64,000 bases of DNA, taken from assembly GCA_025210375.1 (NCBI GenBank), contig JAOASB010000029.1, forward strand, positions 62,001 through 126,000, in the 5' to 3' direction. The notes beneath the pieces were generated by a model. That model did no database searches. It was not told the origin of the DNA and worked only from the letters and a program-made list of their open reading frames with translations. Positions within the stretch are counted from its first letter, which is position 1. Every line of letters starts with the position of its first letter. This DNA is from Maledivibacter sp. (lineage in GTDB: Bacteria > Bacillota > Clostridia > Peptostreptococcales > Caminicellaceae). Shown one piece after another: positions 1-9,424 of this stretch. The position numbers and the translations under genes were made by a program.

Positions 1-249
1 GAAAGATTTGTATACGGAGAGATTTTATCCCTAGATAGGGACAAAAGAACTGTTTTTATTTATCAGCATATCGATGATAATACAATTTATGAAGAAGCAG
101 ATATAAAGATAGCTAAGGATGTCATAATAGTACTTCAAAGAAATAATAAAAAAATAAATTTGAGTTTTGAAGATTTGAAGATTGGTGATATAGTCGGTAT
201 GGTTATTAATAAGGACAATGAAGTCAGAGGAATGATTGTAGATAGTTAA
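1..249 (+). CDS. C-terminal end of an unidentified protein (cut by window edge)
   Basis: An open frame runs from base 1 to a TAA at 247-249 and gives 82 residues with no start inside the window. It is rich in short beta-strand-like stretches (for example YGEILSLDRDKRTVFIYQH and DIVGMVINKDNEVRGMIVDS), suggesting a small beta-barrel or repeat-type C-terminus. I do not recognise the family. It runs toward the minus-strand binding-protein gene and the two share a bidirectional terminator at 248-278. Because the next gene carries SLH domains, a surface protein is conceivable, but nothing in the residues proves it. Confidence 0.6.
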   Translation, partial: ERFVYGEILSLDRDKRTVFIYQHIDDNTIYEEADIKIAKDVIIVLQRNNKKINLSFEDLKIGDIVGMVINKDNEVRGMIVDS

Positions 250-278
250 AAAAGCGACTGTATATATGTCGCTTTTTT
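248..278. terminator. Bidirectional terminator between convergent genes
   Basis: AAAAAAGCGAC (248-258) and GTCGCTTTTTT (268-278) form a perfect 11-bp stem around a 9-nt loop, with A and T runs on both sides. It can stop both the plus-strand gene ending at 249 and the minus-strand gene ending at 277. Confidence 0.85.
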
Positions 279-1728
279 AATTTCCTATTCTATTTAATAC
301 ATCTATAGCTTCACTACATGTAATTTCTTGAGTAGGATTAAAATATCCATCGTTACATTGTAAAATATCGTTATCTACCAAAATCTGAATTATTTTCTTA
401 TTTTCAGCTTCATCTAAATCGAGAATGTTTTTCTTATTATCTTTTCCCTTATAATCTCCAATTAGATATACTATCTTCGCAAATTCATCCTTTGTCATGG
501 TTCTGTCTGGATAGAAATATTCTTTATCATCCTCTTTAATACCATCAATATAGCCTGCCATTGCAGCAGTCTCAACATAATCATAATACTCATCAGTAAA
601 TTTTACATCTTCAAAAAATCCATAGGTATGACCCTTATGATCTGTTCTATAATATTTGGAACTAGGTACATATATGCCTTTGTGGGTATGTTTAACTATT
701 ATTTCGGCCATTTCTCTCCTGGTGATTTTATTCTCTGACTTATGTGCATTTATATCATCAAAAATTTCAGGATACATCATCCTTGCAATTTCTCTTACGC
801 CCTTATGGTATCTAAATGTGGGACTAGAAATTATCTTCTGGTTAATTATATAGACCCTATCATCTTGTACAGCCTTTATCGTATCAAATCCTGGTCTAAT
901 AACAATAGAATGATAATTGCCTCCAGCATTCATAACTCCCCTTTGAGATACAAAAACATCTATCTTTTCTGCATTTTCTAGTATCCTTTCTATGCCATAG
1001 GGAGCTATAGAACTACCTTCTTTAATTGGTTTTACATCACTGGCTATATTTATGCCCCCTGCATATTCTATTGCCTTTGCAGGCATGGAATCAACCGTTA
1101 CTGTTTTATAATCGTTTTCTGAGGACTCAAAATAAACAGTCATTTTAGCTTCTATATCTTTAGTGATCCCTTCTATATCCTTTATACCCTTATAAAACTC
1201 TTCAAGTAATTCCTGGGCTCTTTTATCTTTTCCCGTTAATTCACCCAAAATCATAATATACTTATCAAATTTCTCAAATTTATCTGGATATAAAGATACA
1301 ACAGGAATTCCGGCTTTTTTGATGGTAGCAACAAAATCTGGAGACTTCCTATTTATAAATGGTCTTATAAGTACCAAATCCGGCTGAGCCGCAATAATTT
1401 TTTCTGGATCTGATTTATAATCATAAACATCTTTTTTTAGAGCATTCACAGGATATATGTCAGATGTACCAACTCCAATAATCTCCTCATCTAAGCCCAG
1501 TAAAAAAAGATTCTCTGTATGGGCTGAGTATAATGAAATGATCCTATTACAAGACTTTTCAAGCTTTATTTCTTCTCCCATATCATCTATAAAACTTATG
1601 GCATATTCTTCACTTACAGTCTCCTTAGCATTCTGTGGTGGTGTTCCCCGATTGTTATTGGTACATGCCGCCAAGGAAACAACCAGCATAAGAATAAGTA
1701 TAAAGCCTACTATTTTTCTATAAAACAC
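277..1728 (-). CDS. B12/siderophore-type ABC substrate-binding lipoprotein fused to SLH domains
   Basis: The N-terminus is a lipoprotein signal (hydrophobic helix, then VVSLAAC; lipid Cys about residue 22). Residues about 45-330 look like the BtuF/FepB helical-backbone binding fold (opening GEEIKLEKSCNRIISLYSAH; ISPTFRYHKGVREIARMMYP near its end). Residues about 340-483 contain SLH-type repeats (TRREMAEIIVKH; YFYPDRTMTKDEFAKIVYLI; YFNPTQEITCSEAIDVLNRI). I place the start at a GTG at 1726-1728 because AGGAGGAG lies 7 bp upstream; the in-frame ATG at 1746 overlaps that site and has none of its own. It is the last gene of the permease-ATPase-chelatase set, but a terminator (1796-1838) separates it from the chelatase. 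The ligand is probably a corrinoid, inferred from the upstream riboswitch; siderophore or haem is the alternative. An SLH anchor on a lipoprotein that should already be membrane-tethered is unusual. Confidence 0.85.
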   Translation of the reverse strand: MFYRKIVGFILILMLVVSLAACTNNNRGTPPQNAKETVSEEYAISFIDDMGEEIKLEKSCNRIISLYSAHTENLFLLGLDEEIIGVGTSDIYPVNALKKDVYDYKSDPEKIIAAQPDLVLIRPFINRKSPDFVATIKKAGIPVVSLYPDKFEKFDKYIMILGELTGKDKRAQELLEEFYKGIKDIEGITKDIEAKMTVYFESSENDYKTVTVDSMPAKAIEYAGGINIASDVKPIKEGSSIAPYGIERILENAEKIDVFVSQRGVMNAGGNYHSIVIRPGFDTIKAVQDDRVYIINQKIISSPTFRYHKGVREIARMMYPEIFDDINAHKSENKITRREMAEIIVKHTHKGIYVPSSKYYRTDHKGHTYGFFEDVKFTDEYYDYVETAAMAGYIDGIKEDDKEYFYPDRTMTKDEFAKIVYLIGDYKGKDNKKNILDLDEAENKKIIQILVDNDILQCNDGYFNPTQEITCSEAIDVLNRIGN

Positions 1729-1795
1729 TTTATTTCTCCTCCTCATATGATATAGTTAGGAACATGAAAAAATTCATTCTGAAATACCCCTAGTC

Positions 1796-1838
1796 CAAAT
1801 TAAAGGGATTGTCTTTTTAGACAGCCCCTTTAATTTAA
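1796..1838 (-). terminator. Intrinsic terminator after cbiK-like gene
   Basis: TTAAAGGG-TTGTCT and AGACAG-CCCCTTTAA pair around a T-rich loop, followed on the minus strand by TTTAATTT. It lies between the chelatase and the SLH-fused binding protein and could lower expression of the latter. Confidence 0.7.
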
Positions 1839-1889
1839 TTTCATAATTCAATTTTATAGTACCTCATCCTAAAAATCTAGTACTATCTA

Positions 1890-2822
1890 TTAATGTGTTT
1901 CACCTTCGATAGCTGCTTTTAAATGTTCAATATATAAGTCTTGAATCTTTGAAAATTCACCTAAGCCACGAAGAACGGTATCAACTTCATATCCCTTTCC
2001 TTTAAGGATAATCTTCCAAGAATCCTCTTCGTCCCCAGCCATATCATTTTGTGCATGATCACCTGCAACAAGCATTAATGGCATTAATGTTACCTTTTCA
2101 ATATTATTCTTCTCTAATTTTTTGATAACTGTATCTAATTCTGGGAAACCTTCCACAGTACCAATAAATACATTTTTTTGATCTTCATCATCAAATACAT
2201 AATCTAGGCAAGCATAAGCTGCATTAGCATCATGGTGAGTTCCATGTCCCATAAATACAACCGCTTCGCCATCAGCTCTTTCTGGCATTTCTTCGGCTAA
2301 GGCTTCAACAACTGTTCTATAATCTTCCATGCTAGTTAATAAAGGTCTTCCTATTACAAGCTTATCAAATGCTTCCTTAAATTCACCAGCTTCACCAACT
2401 AAGTCATCATACTCAGCCCCATTTATAACATGTAAAGGCTGAACATATACCTCAGAAAATCCTTCGTCTTTTAGTTTTGTGAAAGCTTCTGTAGGATTAT
2501 CCACTATTATATTGTCTCTTTTGTTAAGTTTATCAATGATAATTTGTGAAGTAAAAGCTCTTCTTACATCATATTCTGGAAATGCCTTAGTTATCTTTTC
2601 CTCACATGCTTCAATAGTAACTTTTCTGGTGTCAGCATAGCTTGTTCCAAAGCTCACCACTAATATAGCCTTCTTATTCGGATCTTTTTCCACCTTGTTA
2701 TCACCTACCTCTTTATTTTCTTCAGCCTTAGGTGCTTCAGTTGAGTCAACCTTAGCTGAACATGCACTAAAGCCTCCAATTACTAATACAGCAGCTAATA
2801 ATACTAATAATATTTTTTTCAT
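1890..2822 (-). CDS. Exported CbiK-type sirohydrochlorin cobaltochelatase (lipoprotein)
   Basis: CbiK inserts Co2+ into sirohydrochlorin in the anaerobic B12 pathway; it is an ATP-independent, class II chelatase. The core (from about residue 50, ILVVSFGTSYADTR) carries the metal-binding histidines of the family: GHGTHHD at 192-198 (His193) and VAGDHAQND (His256). Unlike cytosolic CbiK, this protein begins with a lipoprotein signal ending GFSAC (Cys21) and a charged, low-complexity linker to about residue 50, so it should sit outside the membrane. The start has GAGGAGG 7 bp upstream. It follows the transporter ATPase by 26 bp and lies in the riboswitch-controlled unit. Exported CbiK is known in Desulfovibrio (CbiKP), where a metal or haem transport role has been proposed. 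The family is secure; the extracellular role is inference. Confidence 0.88.
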   Translation of the reverse strand: MKKILLVLLAAVLVIGGFSACSAKVDSTEAPKAEENKEVGDNKVEKDPNKKAILVVSFGTSYADTRKVTIEACEEKITKAFPEYDVRRAFTSQIIIDKLNKRDNIIVDNPTEAFTKLKDEGFSEVYVQPLHVINGAEYDDLVGEAGEFKEAFDKLVIGRPLLTSMEDYRTVVEALAEEMPERADGEAVVFMGHGTHHDANAAYACLDYVFDDEDQKNVFIGTVEGFPELDTVIKKLEKNNIEKVTLMPLMLVAGDHAQNDMAGDEEDSWKIILKGKGYEVDTVLRGLGEFSKIQDLYIEHLKAAIEGETH

Positions 2823-2848
2823 TTGTATTCCTCCTCAAAATCATATTA

Positions 2849-3604
2849 TCAAACTTTAACAAAAAAACCCTTGTCTCCAACCTTCTCAACTTCAATATTA
2901 AATACATCATAAATGAAGTTTTCACAAATAAAACCTTTAGGAGCTCCAAAGCCTTGGAGTCTACCTTCCTTTAAAACACAAACCTCATCGCTAAAATTAT
3001 AAGCAATGTTGATGTCATGCATGACTGAAATTACTGTTAATCCTTCTTTTTCCACAAGTTTCTTAATTAGTTTTATAGCATTTATTTTATAGGATATATC
3101 CATGGCAGAAAATGCTTCATCCAAGAAAAGAACCCTTGGATTTTGTGCCAAAGCCCTGGCTAAAATAATTCTTTGTAATTCTCCACCACTTATTTCTGTA
3201 ATTAATGAGTTTGCAAACTTGAAAGTATCTGTTTTTTTCATGACGTCGACAACTAGTTTTAAATCTTTTTCACCTAAGGAATTTAATCTATTTTTATATG
3301 GATTTCTACCCATCATCACTATTTCTATACATGTAAATGGAAAATCCACTCTACCTTGCTGGCTAATGATCGAGAAGTTTTTAGCCCTTTCCTCTACACT
3401 GTACTCAATTAAATCTTTATTAAAATATTTTATATTACCTGAATAGGTCATATTCATACCATTTATCAAGTTGATTAATGTGGTTTTCCCCGATCCATTG
3501 GGGCCAATAATAGATACGAAAGTACCTTCTTTTAATTTTAATTCTATATTATGGAGTATTTTCTTTTTGCCATAGCTAAAATTTAGATTATCTATATTAA
3601 ACAT
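2849..3604 (-). CDS. ABC transporter ATPase, BtuD/FecE type
   Basis: This 251-residue protein has Walker A GPNGSGKTT (34-42), signature ISGGELQR, Walker B RVLFLDEAFSAMD and the switch His in SVMHDINIA. It is the cytosolic motor for the FecCD-type permease encoded 24 bp upstream, and together with the SLH-fused binding protein it makes a complete corrinoid, siderophore or haem importer. AAAGGAG precedes the ATG. The riboswitch at the head of the unit favours cobalamin or a corrinoid precursor; the protein sequence alone cannot separate B12 from iron-chelate ATPases. Confidence 0.9.
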   Translation of the reverse strand: MFNIDNLNFSYGKKKILHNIELKLKEGTFVSIIGPNGSGKTTLINLINGMNMTYSGNIKYFNKDLIEYSVEERAKNFSIISQQGRVDFPFTCIEIVMMGRNPYKNRLNSLGEKDLKLVVDVMKKTDTFKFANSLITEISGGELQRIILARALAQNPRVLFLDEAFSAMDISYKINAIKLIKKLVEKEGLTVISVMHDINIAYNFSDEVCVLKEGRLQGFGAPKGFICENFIYDVFNIEVEKVGDKGFFVKV

Positions 3605-3628
3605 AAAGGACTCCTTTAATATTAATCC

Positions 3629-4696
3629 CTACTGTATATACTTATTTTTCTTTATAAAGATATAAATAAAAAATGGTCCACCTAATAAAGTAGTCAAAAC
3701 ACCTACTGGAATCTCTGTAGTAAATAATATTCTAGAAATATTATCTGCTAACACCAATATAACTCCTCCCAGTAACCCAGACAAGGGAATCAATGCCCTG
3801 TTATCTGAAGTAACAGAAAACCTTAGTAAATGTGGAATAATCAGTCCTATAAATCCTATAATACCACTTACTGAGACACATACAGCTGTTATTATCGCCC
3901 CTATTATTAAGAATATCCTTCTCATCTTATCGGTATTTACACCTAGACTCCTTGCATCCTTTTCTCCTAAACAAAGTAAATTCAAATCATCTGAATAGTA
4001 TGTACATATAATGACAGCGGTGAAAATAATCGGAGCTGAAACTATTACATGTATCCATGTTCTTGATGCAAGACTACCCATAAGCCAAAATATAATGGCT
4101 GAAACCTGTTCTCCAGCGGCATTCTTTAAAAAGCTTATGCCCGCCGATAATATAGAACTCACAATAATACCTGCTATAATTAGATTACTGGAATTTATAA
4201 TTCCTCCTCTATTTGCTATCTTTAAAACTAATAGTAGAGTTATAAATGCTCCTAAGAATGCAAAGGGGGTTATTGGAATCTGTATACTAGATAGAAAAAG
4301 ATTGATGTATATAACCAAGGATGCTCCAAATGCGGCTCCTGTTGACACTCCAATGGTGTAGGGATCAGCTAAAGGATTCATAAGGAGAGATTGAAATACC
4401 GTGCCTGCCACTGCAAGCCCTGTCCCAACTATTACTCCAATTAGTATTCTTGGTAATCTTATGTCCCACACTATAGCAACTTTGTATGGCTTTATATGGC
4501 TATAGATACCAGGATTTATTGTAACTTTACCTACTATTATGCTTACTATATCCTTTATAGAAATCTGTGCCCTTCCTAAACTTATAGATATAAGAGCTAT
4601 GACTATCATAGTAAAAAAAAGAAATATTCCCATGTTAAAATATTTTTTTCTTTTAGTTTTTACTTGCCTAATTACAGAAACAGTTCCTTGATCCAT
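3629..4696 (-). CDS. FecCD/BtuC-family ABC permease
   Basis: An integral membrane protein with about ten hydrophobic segments, typical in length (355 residues). The family hallmark is visible as RLPRILIGVIVGTGLAVAG near the N-terminus, with GRAQISIKDI before it and VSGIIGFIGLIIPHLLRF later on. I start it at the ATG at 4694-4696, which has AGGAGG 4 bp upstream; an upstream in-frame ATG at 4732 lacks a site. It is the first gene after the cobalamin riboswitch and its terminator, and is followed closely by its ATPase. The ligand is most likely cobalamin or another corrinoid, inferred from that control element. Confidence 0.9.
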   Translation of the reverse strand: MDQGTVSVIRQVKTKRKKYFNMGIFLFFTMIVIALISISLGRAQISIKDIVSIIVGKVTINPGIYSHIKPYKVAIVWDIRLPRILIGVIVGTGLAVAGTVFQSLLMNPLADPYTIGVSTGAAFGASLVIYINLFLSSIQIPITPFAFLGAFITLLLVLKIANRGGIINSSNLIIAGIIVSSILSAGISFLKNAAGEQVSAIIFWLMGSLASRTWIHVIVSAPIIFTAVIICTYYSDDLNLLCLGEKDARSLGVNTDKMRRIFLIIGAIITAVCVSVSGIIGFIGLIIPHLLRFSVTSDNRALIPLSGLLGGVILVLADNISRILFTTEIPVGVLTTLLGGPFFIYIFIKKNKYIQ

Positions 4697-4799
4697 ATTT
4701 CCTCCTAGGAGCAAAAGTGTGGGACTATGCATTCGTAGTTTAAAATTTTAAGCTTTAAGTGCTAAGTCTAGAAGGGCGATGATTTTATAGCAACAAAAA

Positions 4800-4829
4800 C
4801 AAAAAAATCTACCCCCATCGGCTAGATTT
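4800..4829 (-). terminator. Terminator in the cobalamin-riboswitch expression platform
   Basis: On the minus strand AAATCTAGCC and GGGTAGATTT pair and are followed by a T run (4800-4807 on the plus strand reads as A). It lies between the aptamer and the permease start, as expected for transcriptional control by ligand. Confidence 0.75.
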
Positions 4830-4892
4830 CAAGTAATGTACTAATCATCAACATACATGAATAACTTCCCACCGAAGCATCAATTACAAATA

Positions 4893-5046
4893 CATAGGCA
4901 GGTCTCCTGACTCATACATCATCCCAATAGATCGCCTTCCCAAAAGGTGGCATATTGATTATCAGTCGTACTTACAGTAGCGGGGGCTGTGTTGGATTTT
5001 CACCAATCTTCCCTATTATCCCTAAATATAGGGCACCTATACACTT
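4893..5046 (-). promoter_or_regulatory. Cobalamin riboswitch
   Basis: Read on the minus strand, the segment contains the class hallmarks in order: TATAGGTGCCC, GGGAAGATTGGTGAAAATCC, the core GCTACTGTAAG, GCCACC near GGGAAGG, and the 3' box GAGTCAGGAGACCTGCC. It precedes the permease-ATPase-cbiK-binding protein unit, so high cobalamin should switch these genes off. Confidence 0.93.
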
Positions 5047-5159
5047 CTAAAAATTATATAATTTTCATACTTTACTCGAGTATTATTGTAACACAATATG
5101 TATACTTAAACAATAGGATATTTATGCAAAAACATTATGGAATAAAGGGCTTATACCCA

Positions 5160-5209
5160 TTATAAACGCCCAGTTTCTATGTGGATATTGAAATTGGGCG
5201 TTTATAATA
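5160..5209 (-). terminator. Terminator-like hairpin after pfkA
   Basis: TTATAAACGCCCA and TGGGCGTTTATAA form a 13-bp stem just downstream of the pfkA stop. The tail is T-poor, so termination strength is uncertain. Confidence 0.6.
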
Positions 5210-5219
5210 GTTTATTATC

Positions 5220-6179
<960 letters not shown>

Positions 6180-6231
6180 TCAATATCACCTCCCACTCCT
6201 TATATTTTGACCAATAAACACAATTCTTATT

Positions 6232-7944
6232 TTATCCCTTATTTAATTTTTCTTCAATATATTTTTCTATGTCCTCAGCTTTATCCATATTCATTACTTT
6301 ATTTGCAAAGGCTTTCATATCCTCATACTTTAAGCCTCTAATTTGTTTTCTTGCGGGCAATATTGATATTGGGCTCATACTAAATTCATCTAATCCAAGG
6401 CCCAACAATATTGGTATCATCCTCTTATCTCCTGCCATTTCTCCACACATACCGACCCATATACCTTCTTTATGTCCATTATCTATTGTCATCTTAATAA
6501 GCCTTAATACCCCCGGATTGAAAGGATTGTAAAGATGATGAATTTTTTCATTCATTCTATCTACTGCCGTTGTATATTGAATCAAATCATTGGTTCCTAT
6601 ACTGAAAAAATCAACATGTTTAGCCAAAACATCACTTATTATTGCAGCAGCCGGAACCTCTATCATCATTCCTACCTGTATATTTTGTGAATATTGTATT
6701 GTGGCTTTATCCAAATCAGCTTTTACTTCTTCAAGAATTTTCTTTGCCTCTAAAAGTTCCTCTAAACTGGAAATCATAGGGAACATTATTTTTAAGTTTC
6801 CATAAACACTAGCTCTTAGAAGTGCCCTTAGCTGTGTTCTAAATATGTCCTTTTTGTCTAGGCAAAGTCTAATAGCTCTATACCCTAAGAAAGGATTCAT
6901 CTCTTCGTCAAACTTTAAGTATGAAAGCTCTTTATCTCCGCCTATATCCAATGTCCTAATTACAATTGGTTTTGGATTCATAGACTCTAATACTTCTTTA
7001 TATGCATTATATTGCTCTTCTTCTGTTGGAAGTGAAGCTCTATCCATATAAATGAATTCTGTTCTGTATAGGCCTACACCCTCAGCATCATTACTTAAAA
7101 GTCCTTTTACATCATTGGGAGTACCGATATTTCCTGCAAGTTCAACTTTTCTTCCATCTATTGTTATACTTACTTGACCCCTTAAGGCATTCAATTCCTT
7201 TTTTTCATCTTCATATTTATTTTTTAGTTCTTTATAATGCTTAATTTCTTCATCGGTAGGATTAATTATAACCTCTCCAGCCTCCCCATTAAATATAACG
7301 AAGTCTCCATCCTTTAATTGCTCAGTAATATCTTTAAGCCCTACTACGGCGGGTATTTCTAAAGACCTAGCCATTATAGCTGTATGGGATGTTCTTCCCC
7401 CAATATTAGTTAAAAATCCTAAGACCTTCTCCTTGTCCATTGTTGCAGTTTCAGATGGGGTTAAATCATTTGAAACCAATATTATCTCTTCATCGAGCAT
7501 TGATAAATCAACTACGTTTATTCCCATAAGATTTCGTATAACTCTTCCAGAAACATCCTTAATATCAGCTGCCCTTTCTCTCATGTAATCATTATCCATG
7601 GCTTCAAAAATTGCTATATATTGCTCGGCTATTTCCTTAAAGGCATATTCAACATTTATTTTTTCAGCTTCTATCTTATTTAGAGTACTTGAAATTAGTT
7701 CAGGGTCATCTAATATCATTAAGTGGGCATCAAAAATCGCAGATTTTTCCTCGCCAAACTCCCTTAATGCTTTATCTCTGATCCCAGCTAGCTCTTTTTT
7801 TGATTTATCTATAGCTTCTTGAAATTTATTTTTTTCATTTTCTATATCTATAAATTCTTTTCTTTCAACAACTATTTCTTCATTCTTGATTAATAGAACC
7901 TTACCTAATCCTATTCCTGGCGATGCTCCAGTACCCTTTTTCAT
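6232..7944 (-). CDS. ptsI: PTS enzyme I (phosphoenolpyruvate-protein phosphotransferase)
   Basis: Enzyme I takes phosphate from PEP onto a histidine and passes it to HPr. The 570-residue protein shows the HPr-binding N-domain, the swivelling phosphohistidine domain with GGRTSHTAIMAR (His187), and the PEP-binding barrel (LYRTEFIYMDR, LGYRAIRLCL, GTNDLIQYTTAVDR, GMCGEMAGD with the active-site Cys). All landmark residues are present. AAGGAGG precedes the ATG. It sits 13 bp after ptsH in the same unit. Confidence 0.97.
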   Translation of the reverse strand: MKKGTGASPGIGLGKVLLIKNEEIVVERKEFIDIENEKNKFQEAIDKSKKELAGIRDKALREFGEEKSAIFDAHLMILDDPELISSTLNKIEAEKINVEYAFKEIAEQYIAIFEAMDNDYMRERAADIKDVSGRVIRNLMGINVVDLSMLDEEIILVSNDLTPSETATMDKEKVLGFLTNIGGRTSHTAIMARSLEIPAVVGLKDITEQLKDGDFVIFNGEAGEVIINPTDEEIKHYKELKNKYEDEKKELNALRGQVSITIDGRKVELAGNIGTPNDVKGLLSNDAEGVGLYRTEFIYMDRASLPTEEEQYNAYKEVLESMNPKPIVIRTLDIGGDKELSYLKFDEEMNPFLGYRAIRLCLDKKDIFRTQLRALLRASVYGNLKIMFPMISSLEELLEAKKILEEVKADLDKATIQYSQNIQVGMMIEVPAAAIISDVLAKHVDFFSIGTNDLIQYTTAVDRMNEKIHHLYNPFNPGVLRLIKMTIDNGHKEGIWVGMCGEMAGDKRMIPILLGLGLDEFSMSPISILPARKQIRGLKYEDMKAFANKVMNMDKAEDIEKYIEEKLNKG

Positions 7945-7957
7945 ATATTATTCCTCC

Positions 7958-8221
7958 TTATTTTTCGTCGAATTTTGATTCTATTAAGCCAACCAATTCC
8001 TCTAGGGCTTCCTTTTCATCTGGGCCATCGGTAATAATTCTTATTGTATCCCCTTGTTTTGCCCCCATACTCAAAATATTCATGATAGATTTCGCATTTA
8101 ACTCTACACCCTTTGACTCAATTGTTATTTCTGATTTGAATTTAGATGCTGTTTTTACAAAAACTGCAGCCGGTCTTGCATGTAACCCACTTTCATTTAA
8201 TATTTTCACTGTTTTTTCCAT
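7958..8221 (-). CDS. ptsH: PTS phosphocarrier protein HPr
   Basis: HPr relays phosphate from enzyme I to the EIIA domain. The 87-residue protein has the active-site segment SGLHARPAA (His14) and the regulatory region NAKSIMNILSMGAK, whose Ser45 matches the HPr-kinase target Ser46 of Bacillus. This suggests carbon catabolite control through CcpA in this organism, though neither HPr kinase nor CcpA lies in the window. GGGAGG precedes the ATG. The neighbours are the EIIBA gene upstream and ptsI downstream. Confidence 0.97.
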   Translation of the reverse strand: MEKTVKILNESGLHARPAAVFVKTASKFKSEITIESKGVELNAKSIMNILSMGAKQGDTIRIITDGPDEKEALEELVGLIESKFDEK

Positions 8222-8239
8222 AATCGTCCTCCCTTTTTA

Positions 8240-9046
8240 TTAAATTATTTTTATAATTTCCTTTTGCCCAAGCTTTACATCTCTACCCACCTCAAATATT
8301 ACCTTCTCTCCTTTAGAAAGATTTGTAAATATCACTGGGGTGATTATTGATTTAGCCAATGTCCCTACTTTATTTAAGTCTATACGAAGTATAGGCTGGC
8401 CAAGCTTAACTTTATCCCCCTGTTTGACAAGGGCTTCAAATCCTTCACCCTTAAGATGTACAGTATCAATTCCAAAATGGATTAGAATTTCGCGACCATT
8501 ATTGGCTACGATCCCAATCCCATGCTTTGTTGGAAAAAAGATTTCTATTTCTCCATTTACAGGGGATACTACTTCTCCCTCTATAGGATGAATTGCAAAC
8601 CCATCACCTAGCATTTTGTTTCTAAAAACCTCATCTGGTACATCCTGTAAGGATATCAGCTTCCCACTTAGGGGTGAAACAAATGAGGTTTGGGTATCAT
8701 CTTCTTCAGTTGATTCCTTTTTTAGATCTGGTAGTGAGGTCTTTTTAATTATATTTTGAATTATATTTTGAATTTCTTGTTTTAATTGATTTGATGTAGA
8801 TCCAAATACAGCTTGAATATCATTTCCTTTTTCAAATACGCCCTTGGCACCCAAAATCATTATGAGTTCTGTATCTACTTTATTTAAGTCATTAACACTG
8901 ACTCTCAGTCGAGTGATACAAGCATCTAAATTAACAATATTTTCTTTATCTCCCAGGGCTAATAACATCTTTGCAGCTAAATCCTGCATCTTTGATGCTT
9001 GTATAGAAGCTTTTTTATTGAGTTCTGATGATATTCCTTTATGCAT
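8240..9046 (-). CDS. Glucose-family PTS EIIB-EIIA fusion without EIIC
   Basis: Residues about 12-100 form an EIIB domain with the phosphocysteine motif DACITRLRVS (Cys43). After a polar linker (about 105-120), residues about 122-268 form an EIIA-Glc domain with both histidines (TKHG, His175; LIHFG, His190) and DTVHLKGEGF. No membrane EIIC domain is present here or next door, so the protein must serve a permease encoded elsewhere or act in signalling. I start it at the ATG at 9044-9046, which has GGGAGTGG 6 bp upstream; the longer frame from 9094 would begin inside the leader terminator. It heads the ptsH-ptsI-pfkA unit and is controlled by the RAT/terminator leader and probably by the GlcT-like protein upstream. 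Confidence 0.92.
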   Translation of the reverse strand: MHKGISSELNKKASIQASKMQDLAAKMLLALGDKENIVNLDACITRLRVSVNDLNKVDTELIMILGAKGVFEKGNDIQAVFGSTSNQLKQEIQNIIQNIIKKTSLPDLKKESTEEDDTQTSFVSPLSGKLISLQDVPDEVFRNKMLGDGFAIHPIEGEVVSPVNGEIEIFFPTKHGIGIVANNGREILIHFGIDTVHLKGEGFEALVKQGDKVKLGQPILRIDLNKVGTLAKSIITPVIFTNLSKGEKVIFEVGRDVKLGQKEIIKII

Positions 9047-9077
9047 TTGCACCACTCCCATTTTATTGGATGAAAAC

Positions 9078-9141
9078 AAAAAAGGCATAAGCAAAAGGAT
9101 AAAATAGAGTAATTATTTTATCAAAATCTTTTACTCATGCC
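9078..9141 (-). terminator. Leader terminator competing with the RAT
   Basis: On the minus strand GGCATGAGTAAAAG (9141-9128) pairs with CTTTTGCTTATGCC (9097-9084), followed by TTTTTT. Its 5' arm overlaps the 3' part of the RAT, giving the mutually exclusive antiterminator/terminator layout of BglG-family control. Confidence 0.87.
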
Positions 9142-9162
9142 TGATCGAATCAGTTACATGTA
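9131..9162 (-). promoter_or_regulatory. Ribonucleic antiterminator (RAT), GlcT type
   Basis: The minus strand reads GTAACTGATTCGATCAGGCATGAGT. The core TAACTGATTCGATCAGGCA closely resembles the RAT that GlcT binds in the ptsG leader of Bacillus subtilis (from memory). It overlaps the terminator at 9078-9141 and lies 85 bp before the EIIBA start. Confidence 0.85.
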
Positions 9163-9424
9163 AAAATATGTAGTTTGTATAAATAAACTTGCAGAACTTA
9201 AGACACAGATATTTCAGTTAAAACTTTAATTTATATATATCAAACTCCCCCATAAACATAGAATATTTTGCTATATATAAATTAAGATTTACTTTGAACT
9301 CCATATGTAAATTTTAACATAAAACGTTTTCTTAATCAATATCTATATAGAAACCATAATAATTTAAGAATATGAAAAAATCAAAAAGAGGACTAAAATA
9401 ACCAGTGTATTTTTTGAATGTGCC

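Noticed and set aside
9047..9094. An N-terminal extension of the EIIBA protein
   Set aside because: It would start within the leader terminator, whereas the ATG at 9046 has a strong ribosome site and follows the terminator.
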